This document shows positions 13,501 through 26,560 of a stretch of 64,000 nucleotides of DNA, piece after piece. The position numbers and the translations under genes are program-made. Numbering within the stretch: position 1 is the stretch's first letter; every line of letters begins with the position of its first letter. The stretch lies in NCBI GenBank assembly GCA_945643635.1, contig CALZFC010000031.1:1910001-1974000 (forward strand). Direction: 5' to 3'. This DNA comes from Allodiplogaster sudhausi (lineage: Eukaryota > Nematoda > Chromadorea > Rhabditida > Diplogasteridae). The notes beneath the pieces are model-generated. The model was not told where the DNA came from. It saw only the letters and a list, made by a program, of their open reading frames with translations, and made no database searches.

Positions 13501-13832
13501 CGTTCGGGAAGAGTGCGGAAGGATTGAAGGATAGCAGATTTTTTTTTATTCTGTGTTTTTTTGTCTCCCTCTAATAAAAAAATTCTTGATGTAATTTTTT
13601 GTAAAGATGTTGGGGAGAAATTTCGATATTTTGAAATAAGCTAGTAAACATGCTGTGGAATACTTGAGAAAGGGGAACGCCTGAAAGAAAAAAAAAGAGG
13701 GAAAGAGAATAGTAGAGAAGGAAAATGAGACATCGAGAATGTGTGAGTGAGAGTGATAAGGTAATGGAGACTCAGGGAACGAGGGAGAAGGATAGAAAGA
13801 CTGCAAGAGAAAGACAGACAGAGCGAAATAGA
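7248..13832. other. Proximal part of the Otx upstream gene desert, microsatellite-rich
   Basis: No exon with domain support was found in this 6.6 kb. It carries repeated simple tracts: (GA)n at 7861-8009, (CT)n at 8305-8350, (GA)n at 9213-9290, (CT)n at 9707-9742, (GA)n at 10501-10537, and (CT)n at 12180-12265, 12415-12450, 12718-12765 and 13105-13160. Stretches of ordinary composition lie between them, notably about 10.95-12.1 kb, and are the best candidates for Otx regulatory DNA or non-coding 5' exons. Five TAATCC sites occur between 11276 and 13462. Confidence 0.5.
12022..12036 (-). promoter_or_regulatory. Possible distal TATA box upstream of Otx
   Basis: On the minus strand the sequence reads GGAGTATATAGGC, a good TATA-box match in a locally GC-balanced, microsatellite-free stretch. 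It points towards Otx, whose start codon is 4.8 kb downstream. A TCAGTCAGT run lies about 50 bp further on. There is no transcript evidence, so this is only a candidate. Confidence 0.25.
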
Positions 13833-14305
13833 CACAAAAAAAAAATTGTTTGAAACAACATTGTTTGGTGCACGATTGTTTTATGAATTGTTTGAAACAA
13901 CAATCGTTTCAAAAAAATTGTTTGGCATATCAAACAATTTGTTTTACCGATTTGCACGCTATCCATTCCGAGGCAATTGTTTGGATTGTTTCATGGAAAT
14001 TGTTTGATATATCAAACAACAGCACCGTAGCCGCGATGGCGAAGTAGCGATCACGTCCGATCTGGCGAGTTGGGCAACGTCGAGCAGCGACACAAGGGTT
14101 CAAACCCATATGTGGCCAATGTTTTCCCAACATGTTTTGCCCGTTTTATCTTTCATAAAAACCGACAGTACGCCATTCAATTGGGTACCATTAGTCAACA
14201 TATTCTCTTTCTCTTTATAAGTGAACCAGGAATTGGCCGTGTTGCAAAAGTTGGATCCCTCGCATTTGTGCGTGTAATCAAACCGCTCAACTTTACTTAT
14301 TCGCG

Positions 14306-14820
<515 letters not shown>

Positions 14821-14950
14821 GTGTAAAATTCACGTTGAGCGTTGTTCTTACACTTACAAGTTTGCGCACAAGAGCGAGGAACACGGCCAACTCATGACAT
14901 CACGAACAGTGTTCACATATATGTTCTCAGACCTCGGATGAGGTTCAGAA

Positions 14951-15182
14951 TTACTTTTATACAACATTAAATAGCTCAAAAGAATCGCCTTTTTCTGTAG
15001 AACAATGTAGGATAGAGAGAGACGCAACTTATATGCTCCCTCTAAATGATTTTCTCAAAAGAAACACAAAAAACAGGCATATTTTATTCCTCAGACCTCG
15101 AGTGCGGAAATCATTCAGACTTACTTTTATACAATATTAAATAGCTCAAAAGAATCGCCTTTTTCTGTAGAAAAATGTAGGA
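14951..15182. repeat. Direct duplication with a period of about 170 bp
   Basis: The block starting TTACTTTTATACAA at 14951 recurs at 15121 with about three substitutions over roughly 65 bp. A flanking CAGACCTCG motif is repeated at 14928 and 15092. The copies lie inside the composite element and are probably a duplicated internal segment of it. Confidence 0.7.
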
Positions 15183-16048
15183 TTGAGAGAGAATCAACAT
15201 AAGTCACGTTGAGCAGCAAAACTCTCGAAAAAAACCTTTTGGCTCTTAGCAAAATTGGCACAGATGGCGAGACCGAGTTCGTAGAGTTCTCTCTCTCCCT
15301 CTCTCTCTCTTTTACTCTGCCTCTTTCCTCTTTCTGTCTCTCTTTGTCCATTCTCTTCTCAACGTTCTCTATGGGCGCCGCCCCTTTTCTTCTGGATAAG
15401 TTCTTCAACATTAAGATCGCTAGCGCGGGTAGTGCAGTGGTAGTCGCTTGGGTATGGGATGCGTGGGGTGGTGGTTCGGGTCCGGTCGGGAGCAGAATTC
15501 TGATTATAATTCCAGATACAACGATGACGGCACCAACACTTCTCTACAAACAAGGTTAGCCAGTTTCTCAACTTTTGCAGCTTTTGTTCTCATGATTTAC
15601 CTACAGTTTAAACTGTTTTATAGCGAAAACCGCAATAATAGCTGCAAAAGACGATTAACTGGCTAGTTTGTGGGTCGTGTTTGAGATTCCTGATAGCACA
15701 GAGAGAGAGAGACGGAGAGAATTTAGGAGAGGGTGTGTAAGAGGGTTAGCTAATTAGATATCGAAAAAGTTTGGTAATTAGCATCGAAACTTATCGGAGA
15801 ATATAAGAAAACTGCTAAAATTCAATGAAAAATGGGTGCGCAAGCAGAAAGGGGCGGAGCCAACACGGCTGCGCTGTGATTGTTTGGTATGTCAAACAAT
15901 TTCGTTGAAACAAATTGTTTGATATGCCAAACAATCGCGCAACAAACAATGATTGTTGGCTATATGGAACAGCATTGTTTTGGCGCAGATAAGGAACAAA
16001 TTGTTTGTATGAAATTGCTTGATATATCAAACAATGTTTTTTTGTGTG

Positions 16049-16457
16049 GAGTAGTTGCGTTTCTCTTGGTAGTGGCTGGTCGCAGTTGGTAGAGGATGCT
16101 CTTCTATACGAATCGTCCTCGAATTGTCTCTCTTTCTCTCGACTCTCTCTGATCTTACACACTCTCATCCATGGCTGCTCTCCTCTCTCTCCATGCTCTC
16201 TTCGTACTCGCTAAGCCGCTTACGATGGTTCGAATAATCACTAGCGCTGCACGTCGTGCCGTCTATCTGTCTTTCTGTCTCTCTCTCTCTTTCTTTCTCT
16301 CATTCTCTTTCCTACTCTCCCTCCCTCGCCCTGTCCTGATTTTTCTCCAATTTTTTTCTCTTTTACTTTATACTCTCTCACCGATTCCTCCTGATGGTCT
16401 CCTCTTTCTAAGGTATTTATTTACTGTTTCGCTTGCCTCTATGTATCTCAGTTTTCA

Positions 16458-16488
<31 letters not shown>

Positions 16489-16721
16489 TTGTTATTTTGC
16501 ATTCCTCAGTCAACCAATCACTTCCATATTTGTATATGTGTTCTACTCCCCTGGGTTCTTAAAAACACTTGTCGTCTTAAATACAGCAACTTGAAAATTA
16601 AGCACATTTGTAACCTGAAAGTGTATGCACTCTGGTATGATGCGGGACTACGGTATGACACCAAAATCAATCAGGCCGAAAGAGCGGCGGCCTTTTTCCC
16701 CTGCGGTCAGATCAACACATA

Positions 16722-16771
<50 letters not shown>

Positions 16772-18548
16772 CTCTCTCTACTTCATCCCGCACTTACTTT
16801 CCCCTAGTCGATTAATCTGTCTGCCAATAGTGCGGTGTCATCCGATACAAACACCACGCTTCTCAACTTGATAGACACGTCGGGGAACAAAAGGCGCAGG
16901 GATTTGTCGGGGATTGAGGGAGGAACAGAAGAGAGAGAGTGTGACAGAGAGGGAGGGAGAGAGAGAAAAGAGAAAGAGAAGAGAGAGAAGAGAAAGAGAG
17001 TGAGAGAGGAAGGGAGGGAGAGAAGAGAGAGAGTAATATAGATAAATACAGAGATATAGTTCATCCAAAGGCGGCTGGGTGAACCGACAAGGTGACAAAG
17101 AATGAAAATGGACGCAGATATCGAACGCTCTCATTTCTCAAACCGGCAGAATATGCAAACGAAGAGAGAAAAAGAATGAAGACGATAATGAAGGGAACAT
17201 CCATGCATCTTGAAAAAACTGAAACTGGTTTCTAGCTCCTAGCATTATTATTTTTTATTTGTTGGAAGCTTAGAGCATCCTTTCAATTATGTATGTACCT
17301 CCGTAGTTCGGGCACTACGAGATTGCTTTGACGAAGGATTGTGAAGATAAAGAAAGACATACATATGTGGGCACTGAACTTTTTTTTCGTTAACAATGAA
17401 AAAGACATCGAGAATTTTCATAAATTAACTAAACAAAGATTATTCTTGATTGAAGAAGTTGCATCCTTTGTAGCCATCCCATTCCCAATTCCTAATGGAA
17501 CGCAGCTGCATACATGTTATCATCGACTTATCGATCTTTGATAGTCCATGATAGATTAAAACGCCCTTGATCACATAAAAACATACTACTTATAAAGTGT
17601 TCTGCTTGTGTTCTTTTGCAAGTCAAGCACTAGGAAGTGTTACACTCTCAACGATGCAAACCAGTAATCGGATGGCATGGAATAAGCAGCGGCTAAGAGT
17701 GAAAGACAGCTTCCGATTAGGCGGGAGAGAGAGAGATAGAGCGAGAGAGACAGAGAAAGATTGAGACAGATAGAGGAAGGGTTATCTTGGATAAACCTCT
17801 TACCGCAAGTAAGTAAGCGAGAAATAGGAAGGCGAACGGAGAATATATGGAAAAGCGAAAAGAGGAATGATGGAAAGTAAGTACAAAAAAACAGAGCAGA
17901 GGAAAATGGGGGGTGAGAGAGGGAGAGAGAGAGAAAGAGGAAGAGAGAGAGAGAGAGAGAAAGAGAAAGCATTTGACCCGCCGAGGCTGATGCCGATCCG
18001 AGGGCTCTGCCAGAGGCCTAAGCGCCTTGGCTCGAGATTATCATGAAAATAATCAGGGGATAAGTAGAAGCTGAGCCGGCCTATCGACGGCCGCTGACTC
18101 TTCTCTGCGGAGGAATAGGCGAGGAGCGAGCACGAGGAGAGGGGCGTGGCCTCTCTCTCTCCCTCTCGTTCTCTGCTCTCTCTTCTTCTTTCTCTTCTCT
18201 CACCCACTCTCTCTCTCTTCTCTCTCACTCTGTACAGTTCCAGAGCCACGCCCTCCTCAACCCCTGGGGCACCATAACAAATCTGTTATTGAACTCTGTA
18301 TGCGATATCATTTTAACCTAAGTTATAAACTGGTAGTTACAGTCTCTTTTCATCGATTCAATCGTTTCCATGCCTGAGAGCCGCCAAACTCTTTCCTCAG
18401 CGAAATTAGAGTTGCTATCGAAAAGGTTATGATCGATTTCCGAACAAGCATGGCGCGTATTGTGTATGCTTAGTGGGAAGACTTCGTTGGATTGGAGGAC
18501 TGTACAAGGGGAAGTTAGAGGAAGCGAGAGAGAAAGAGACACAGAGAG

Positions 18549-18593
<45 letters not shown>

Positions 18594-20993
18594 GGCCGAC
18601 TCTGTATGTACTAACGCGATTTGAAGGCATAAGCCGTGGCTGGTTGGCGCAGTGGGCCGGGACGGGGAGCGAGTTGTGACTGCGAGTTGTGAGGAGAGAA
18701 GGATGGCCGACGGTCTATGATGCCCCGCGAGTTACTTTTGAGGAATCTACTTCCCAAAACAGCGACTTGTACGATATTATAAAATATTCATTCTTAACTT
18801 TAAGTTCTCTTTCAATGTTTTATTCAATTTCTTGTTCCGCAATAAGTTATGCGCTTCTAATCAGGGCGAGCGCTTCTTGAAATAGGCGATCTTCTAGTAA
18901 ATAGATTATCTGTAATTTTTTGAAATTATTCGAGCTACTGTGATCAGTCCTCTTTCTAAAACTCTTTAAATTTAACTGGCATACTGTATTGGAAACACCG
19001 CGTGTCATCAGTGGTGCGGTGGATCACTTCCATTAGTCGGCTTCCTCACAAACTGCCAGCATCTCCAAGCCATCTATTCCTTCCAGTCATCTACTATTCC
19101 AGTCATAATAGATGCGTGTGAATTATGCACCCGGTCTTTAGTCAAGTAGATCCAGTGGAAGAGATATGGATGGGTAACAGAAAGAGGGAAAGTGAAGAGA
19201 GAGAGAGAGAGAGTGAGTGAGAGTGAGAGAGAGTGAGAGAGAGAAAGAGAGAAGAGAGGGGGAGAAGAAAAGCCATGACGAAGAGAGAGGAATCTGCAAG
19301 TACGGACTAGCGTGAGTCTGTTTGCTTTTCGTCCAACTGCAAACGTTCCCTTTCCCCAAGCTTCATCTTTACTTTACTTTTTTGTAGAGATCTTTAGAGA
19401 TTAAAGGTGAAAATATTCGTGTCTCCGCTTGAATGATAGTTTTTGGTACACTTCCAAGTAATACCAAAAAACATCATTCTGGAATCTCTCCCTGTTGATT
19501 CTATATCTCTCGTTTTCCTCTATCACTCTCTATCTATCCGTTTCTCTCCCTCTATATCTTCTCCCTCTCCCTCCTCTCTCTCTCCTCTTTCTCTCCCCTC
19601 TCTCTCTCTCTCTCTCTCTCGCTGTCCTCGTCTTCCCACAGCCTGGACATGGATTTGCTTCAACTAATCTGATTATCTACAGAATGCCGGCAGATGCCCT
19701 CATTCTCCTCAACAAATTGAGCACTTCCTCTTGCGCAACGATGTTGCACATGATCAGCGTGTCCTTACTATTTCTGATAGCATCAACAGCACGCTCTTGC
19801 CAAGGAGAGAGAGAGAAAAATAGAGAGAGAGGACCAGTGGGAGAGACAGAGACAGAGAGAGAGGGAGGGAGAGAGAGAGAGAGGAAGAGAGAGGGAGAGA
19901 TCTATTCCCTGCGAAGACACGGTTGAGCAACACTGTTACTACATGTGATAGATATCTGCTTCCAGGCATCTGCCTCATTCCCCTCCGCTCTACCGTAGCC
20001 CTTCGCCAGGTCAACAAGTGTATCTCCAACCACGTCTTTTCTAACCAGACCAGCCTTTCCATTTCCAATTCACAACTTGCTCTCTGCTTCTATCACCAGT
20101 TCAGTCATGCTGCAGCGGCTTCCTTACATAACACGATCTTTCACCTGCTACTTACGCCCTCTCTCTCTGCTTCTCTCTCTCTCTTCTCCTTCTCACTTTA
20201 TCTCTCTTTCTTTCTCTCTCTCTCTCCTTCTCTCTCTCCACCAACCAGGAATTCGCCAACACCGGCACAGCCATAATCATCACCTGCGCCACAACAGGCC
20301 ATCATTTCGGCACCTCGTTTTCCTACGCTCTTATTCTCTTTGTCTCTTTCTCCCTGCTCCCTTTTTCTCCCACCCTCTGCACCTCCTTCCCTCCTTCTCT
20401 CCTGTGCAATCCCTTATCCTCTCTAATATCTCTTTTCTTTCGAAGGTATACGGTAGCTGAGAGATGAGCACAACATTCTTCTTTCCCGTGTCTCTTCTAA
20501 TCGCTTTCTCTCTAGCCCTGCCAACTTCCTCTGTCTCTCCCTCTCTTTCTCTTTCTCTCTCTCTCCCTCTCTCTCTCTATCTCTCTCTCTGTCTACTCTC
20601 ACTCACTTGCTAATCACCACCAGCGTATCCGGTTTCCTCCAAGCGTAGGGATGAGTATTATTCCATGATAAATGGGAGTAAAAATTTCACGAATATGAAA
20701 CGTACAGTTAGTTCTTTAATTTATTTATTCAGTTTATTTTCTTATGTACATATTTTTTAACTGGCTTATTAATAATCCGTTTCTGTCTAACTCTGATAAG
20801 AATAAGAGACACGAACGTTTGTGTGTATGAATCGGCCTTTCCAGAGTATTGGATGTCATTTCGTTCATTTTCCTCTTACTCTTTCATTCCGTGCGGGAAA
20901 GAAGAAGGCCCAAAGGACGAAAAAGAGCGAAACATTTGTACCGCTTCATTGAACAAAATCAATAGATAGGAGATGGTATAAGAGATGAGAGAG

Positions 20994-21030
<37 letters not shown>

Positions 21031-23554
21031 GAGAGGAGACGAGAGATACGAGAGATACTAAAGAAAGAGAAGGGAGGGGAAGAGAAAGAGTCAGAGAAGG
21101 GATCTATCGGATCTGCATAAGTAACCACGCACAAAGGAAGAGAAGAGACCGCAAAAATGGAGTGTATATCCACCACTCTTGAATGCCCTCCCTTGCATTC
21201 TCTCCTCGTCTCGCCCGCTCTCTACTTCATCCGCACTGGCTCTATTTGCAAATTTCGGCGCGTTCTCAGCATGCCTTTATCTCTCTCTCTTTCTCTCTCT
21301 CTCCCTCTCTCCCATTCTCTCTCTACCTCTCTTCCCCTCCCTCTTACTTTCTCTCTCTCCAACTCCATCTCTCTCTCCCCCTTCTCTCTTCCCCCCCCCT
21401 TACTTTCTCTCTCTCCAACTCCATCTCTCTCTCCCCCTTCTCTCTTCCCCCCCCCCTCTCTCTCTTTGATCGGAAGTACCCGTCTAGCCCCCACGGTGGC
21501 TGCAGGCCGAGATTAACTTGCGTGGCCTGCGGATTAAGCCACCACTGGCCGAAGAAGATGGTTGTGTATGGGCATAAAAGGTCGTATCTTCTGGAAACAG
21601 AGTGAGAGAAACAGAGAGGGAGAGAGAGAGAGATGGAGAGAGAGAGAGGACGAAAGATGGAGAAATGAAGAGATAGAGAGAAGGAAAAAGGAAGGGAGAA
21701 GAACATTTATAGATAGCTACAGACAGTTGTTGTCCATGGCCATGGGAGAGGGAAACTGTACACTTTACTATGTATACGCTGATGATCCGCTGTGCATCCT
21801 CATCCGGTCCCCTAAAACTGCCTAGAGCCACCCCTCTTTCTATGTAGCCAGCAAACAGTAGCTGCGAGGGAAGACAATCAGGCTAGGAATGATAAAGAAA
21901 TAAAGAAAAAGAGAGAGAGAGACGAGAAAGAGAGAGAGAGAGAGACGAGAGAGAGAGAGAGATAGTGAGGGAAAGTGAGGCGGAGAAGAACGAATCGCAA
22001 AAAAAGAGACTTTTGTGGCGTGTCCCATTTTCGTCGTGTGGATCGAGTAAGCGAACAAAAAAAGAAACGAAGAACTCGAAATGAATGATGGCTTCCCAGG
22101 GTTGCATTCCGGGGTCATCATCAAATTTTGATTGAGTTGTTTCTGCGTTCCGTTCTTTTTCTTTTCTTTCTCTCTCTTTCTCTCTCTCTCTCAATCTTAT
22201 CCTTCTCCTCCACGAGTATATTCTCTCTCTACTTCCGTCGCTTGCAGCAGCCGCTGGCTCCCCGCTGACTTGACTCCCGGCTGTCAAGACCGGGAGTGTC
22301 AGGAGTCCGTGATGTCCGAGGTCTAGTGGACTCTTCCCGGGCCAAGAAAGGGAGGGGGAGGGCATAAATATTGTAGAATAGAGGTGTCAGCACTGACAAC
22401 CAACTCCTCACAACAAGATTGTAAGCCCCTTCGTCCTCCCCCCGTCTTCCCTTTCTTCCCTCTCCCCCCTCGCACATTCCTCTCCTCTCTCAATGAATGG
22501 AGGCAACAACGCGTGACTCCCCAAGCAGAGCTGACAGTTTTGACAGGACAGTCAATTCGAAGACTTGGACGAGTCCTTACAATGACACCATCTCAAAGTC
22601 TCTCTCTCCTCTCTCTCAACCTCGCTCTCTCCCTCTCTCTCCATCTTCACCCTGTCTCCAACCCTGTCTGGCTCTCCCGCTCCCCATCTCTATCGTCCCT
22701 CGTCTTCTTTCTCGATCTCTTTCTATTTTGGAAGTCAATCAACCTTTTTCCTACGCGGGGATAATATAATTTTTACAAGTGTAGGTGATAGTTTTAAAAG
22801 TAAATGTAAGAGAACGATAGGTGATTGACGCTTTTAGAAACTAGCCAAGGCTGAATCGACGATTTCCATCGAGGACTTTTAATCGCTCCTTTACAGCTTA
22901 GCAGGGAATTCGCGCATTTACAATAAGGTTGAAGATTCAAACAAATCACCACATTCGAATTGGGCAGTAAAAGGATTGTGAGAAGGGAGCCCATGATGAC
23001 ACGGAATAAAACAACCGATCCACTCGCATTTCAACTCGTCCTTTAGGGACGGTCATTAGGGGAAGAACAGTGGGCATTATTTCTTTCTCTCTCTTTCTCT
23101 CTTTAACACTCTCTCTCACTCACACCATCTCGCTATCTCTATACCTTTCTTTCTTTTTTCTTTCTCTCTTCGTCTTCCCCCTGATCGCATTTCAATTGCC
23201 CCAACCGAGTTCTTTCTATAATCTATTCTTGTTTTTTTCAAAGAGACTTCATTGAGTCCATCCACTCATCGGGGTGGTCCTTTGCAGGTTCTCGCGGGAA
23301 CCTCCGGGTGAGTGATGAGAGGGCCACTAAAAGCCACTTTGGCTGCCTCCACCACATTCGTACGTATGCAAAGCAGACGGCGTCGCCTGCCTATTCATTA
23401 GCAATTCTGGGAGCTGCCTTCAAGACGATCGGAGAGTGCGGGAAAGAAGAAAATAAAGAGAGAGAGAGAGAGAGCGAGATTAAGAAAAATGAAAATATCG
23501 GAGACAAAAGAGAGTGAATGCACTGTTGTTTCAGGCTCAAAGGAAGAGACGAAC

Positions 23555-23600
<46 letters not shown>

Positions 23601-24287
23601 GAAGCGAGACGAGAGAGCTACTTATCGAGCCTCAGACCTCGGCACTATATTTTCTTTGCTTTTCCTCTTGCATACTCTCAATTCTCCACGCTATTTCGTC
23701 ATGTGAAATTGTAGAAGAGCAAAGCTCTTGTCTGGGAAAAGCCAGCATACGGTAGCGTAGGAGGAGAGGAGTGATGATGGGAAATGAGAGAGAGAGAGAA
23801 GGAAAAAGAGAGAGAGAGAAAGAGAAAGAGAACGAAAGAGAAGAGAAAGAAAGAGAACGAAAGAGAAAAAGAAAGATACAGGAAGACAGAGAGTGGGAAA
23901 GAGAAAGAGACACAAGTGCGGTCCTGTCAAACTTGCTTCAGGTTTAGCATATGCTGTCGTTATCAAGCAACTCATTTGTGTGCCACATGATAAAAGTAGA
24001 TCGTTCTGCGCTTTCAAACAAAATTTTACTTTAAATTTTTTTTCTAATGATATCCCATATTTTTTTGAAGGAGGGGAAACCTGTGCTAGGTCATCAAGAT
24101 AACTAAAAGAGAGGGCAATGCTGAGCTTGAACAGCTAAAAAGACTTCCTTTCCCAATGCCTACTCTTCATGACTCTGCCAAAGAGTCCGTGACTGAGGAG
24201 GCCAAAGCGAGAAGAAATTCGACGCCAGCTAATGCCATGCAGCTGCGATGCTCGCAGCCATCCGCCCTTTCCCTATCTTCTTCCCCA

Positions 24288-24343
<56 letters not shown>

Positions 24344-24454
24344 TCTAGTCCTGCGCACAGCCGCCTCGGACAGTTTAGCTCGAAGAGGCGCGGGGCGTTA
24401 ATACTGTAATTGTTCCGACTGATCGTTCATGAGCGGGTGTGATTGAGTAAGACC

Positions 24455-24487
<33 letters not shown>

Positions 24488-25157
24488 GCAAAGGAGAGAG
24501 AAAGACAGAGACAGAAAATGACGAGGCAGAGATCATGAAATAGTGTTGGCGTGTAGAGGGTCACGGAACGGCTCAAGCAAAAGAGAGTTGTTCGAAGGCA
24601 TCGAATAAACTGGAAACGCCAGGTGAATTCGCCGGCTACGCATGATGGTCGGTATCAGAGTGTCTCTTCTCTTCTCTCCCTCTCTCACCCTCTTAGTCTC
24701 TCTCTCTCTCTCTCTCTCTCTTTCAGTCTCTCTCTCTCTCTTTATCTCTGTTCCTTCTCACCCCCTCTCTCCCTTCTTCTCTCTACTACTTTTTTATATT
24801 TAAGTTGCTTTCACTATTGAAGTGTTGCATCAAGACATTCCGAAATATTGCTTTATGAATAAAGCCAAAGTTACATAAGTAAAAGTTATGCCTGCTCGAC
24901 TGAATCATCCTCAGGGTACACAACAACAAGCCTTTCCCCTCACATGCATATTTCTATTAACAGGGAGTAAAAATTATTTCTCTTCCTCTTTAAACCCTTA
25001 TCTCTCTCTCTCTCTCTCCTGCTCTCCCGTCCCCCTCACATTCTCTGCGCTTCTCACTTCCCTTTCTCTCATTACTGTTGACAATATTGTGAGTGGTTCG
25101 CTTTCAGATGAACGTATTTGGCAGCATGAACAGCTGGTGGTGACATCATGGAGTAGT

Positions 25158-25196
<39 letters not shown>

Positions 25197-25504
25197 CAGA
25201 GAGAGAGAGAGAGAAAGAGAGCGTTTGAAGAAGAGAAGATGAGAAAGCTGCGTGATTTGAAGCCACAGAAGTGTGGAAGAGATGAATCGAGGTGGTGAAG
25301 CCGGAAGGAGAGAGGGCGAAAAAGTGAGAGAGAGAAAGCGTGAGAATAAGAGAGGGAAGCACACAGTGAGAGATATTGAGACACTGCGAAAAAAGAGCGA
25401 AACGGATAGAGATGATCTCGGAAGAACACACTCATATTTGCATACAGACACGTACATACATATAGTGTGCATATGAGTGCATACAAGGTCGCATCTGGTT
25501 AATA

Positions 25505-25540
<36 letters not shown>

Positions 25541-26382
25541 AGAGAGAGAAAAGAGAGAGCGAGCGAGAGAGAGAGAACAAGAGGGACAGGTATGATAGTG
25601 AAGGGAGAGACAGAAGAGGAAGAGATTCAGAGAAGATTTAAGAAGTAGAGAGTGACATCGGATTATGTGGGGCCAGCGAGAGGTGTGAATGATAGAAGGA
25701 CAAGAAGAAAGGGATCATGAAAAGATGAAGAGATGAAATCTGGAAGGGTAAAAAAATTGTCATCCTAAAAAACAAGTAGATGAAAACTCCGTCCGTTGTC
25801 TGGAAAAGCAATGAAGATATTCACAGCGCAATAATGTAGAAGTAAAAAATCTCTCATTTACAATCGTCTCAATCACATTAAAAATAATGTCCCGTAATTT
25901 TGATTTATGCTTTAGGCAATTGAGAAAAAGAAGCCGGCAGAAGAGAACAGAAAAAAGATTACCGTAATCTCGCTGACGTAAACAATTCCTTGATTCTCTC
26001 AAAAAAGGCTCTCGACACGAAAAGAGACGGTGTGGAAAAATGGCAGTTTGCTCATTCATTCATTGTAGCTGACAGCTTGTCAGATAAGGACGGGAGTCCG
26101 AGGCCTCTCTGCCACTCTGCACTCTCCTCGATTTGCACACTCTCTCGCTGCGTTCGCTCTCGTCTCTCTCCTCCGCCGCCGTGCTCTCTCTCCTCTCGGG
26201 CATCTAAGAAGCAAGAAGGTGCGATAAGCGCCATCACCGGCCTGATCCGTCATAAGCTGCCTGTGGCAGAGGACGGCTAGAGAGCAAGAGAAGGCGAGAG
26301 AGACAGAGACACTCATTCCCTTCCGCTCTTGTCGCTATCAGTGTCGTCTCTTGTTGAATGAGGTGGGCAATGACGAGAGAGA

Positions 26383-26422
<40 letters not shown>

Positions 26423-26560
26423 AGGAGAGGCCTTTTCATAGGCATACAATTTATGAAGGGAAGAGTGATTGATGAGGGGCTGGCTGGAAGGAAGCGGACG
26501 AGGGAAGGAAGATGAATGATTGGAAGCAATGCACTGTTGCGAAAGGATAGCCTACCTACA
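16049..26560. other. Distal part of the gene desert: alternating (GA)n and (CT)n tracts
   Basis: Simple tracts of both orientations recur roughly every 0.5-1 kb. (GA)n lies at about 16930-17035, 17725-17760, 17915-17970, 18525-18590, 19195-19260, 19805-19900, 20985-21050, 21610-21650, 21908-21965, 23455-23500, 23560-23600, 24458-24490, 25160-25220, 25508-25580 and 26370-26425. (CT)n lies at about 16460-16490, 16720-16780, 18148-18240, 19555-19622, 20160-20240, 20530-20595, 21275-21470, 22160-22195, 24290-24345 and 24690-24745. Between the tracts are short ordinary-composition islands with small open frames but no recognised domain. Confidence 0.6.

Noticed and set aside
18630..18700. tRNA gene suggested by TGGCGCAGTGGG
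   Set aside because: Only an A-box-like motif is present. There is no B box at tRNA spacing and no cloverleaf.
19685..20050. Two minus-strand protein-like frames (VAQEEVLNLLRRMRASAGIL and VVGDTLVDLAKGYGRAEGNE)
   Set aside because: They read plausibly as helices, but no splice phase joins them without a stop, no domain is recognisable, and other frames of the same DNA look equally protein-like.
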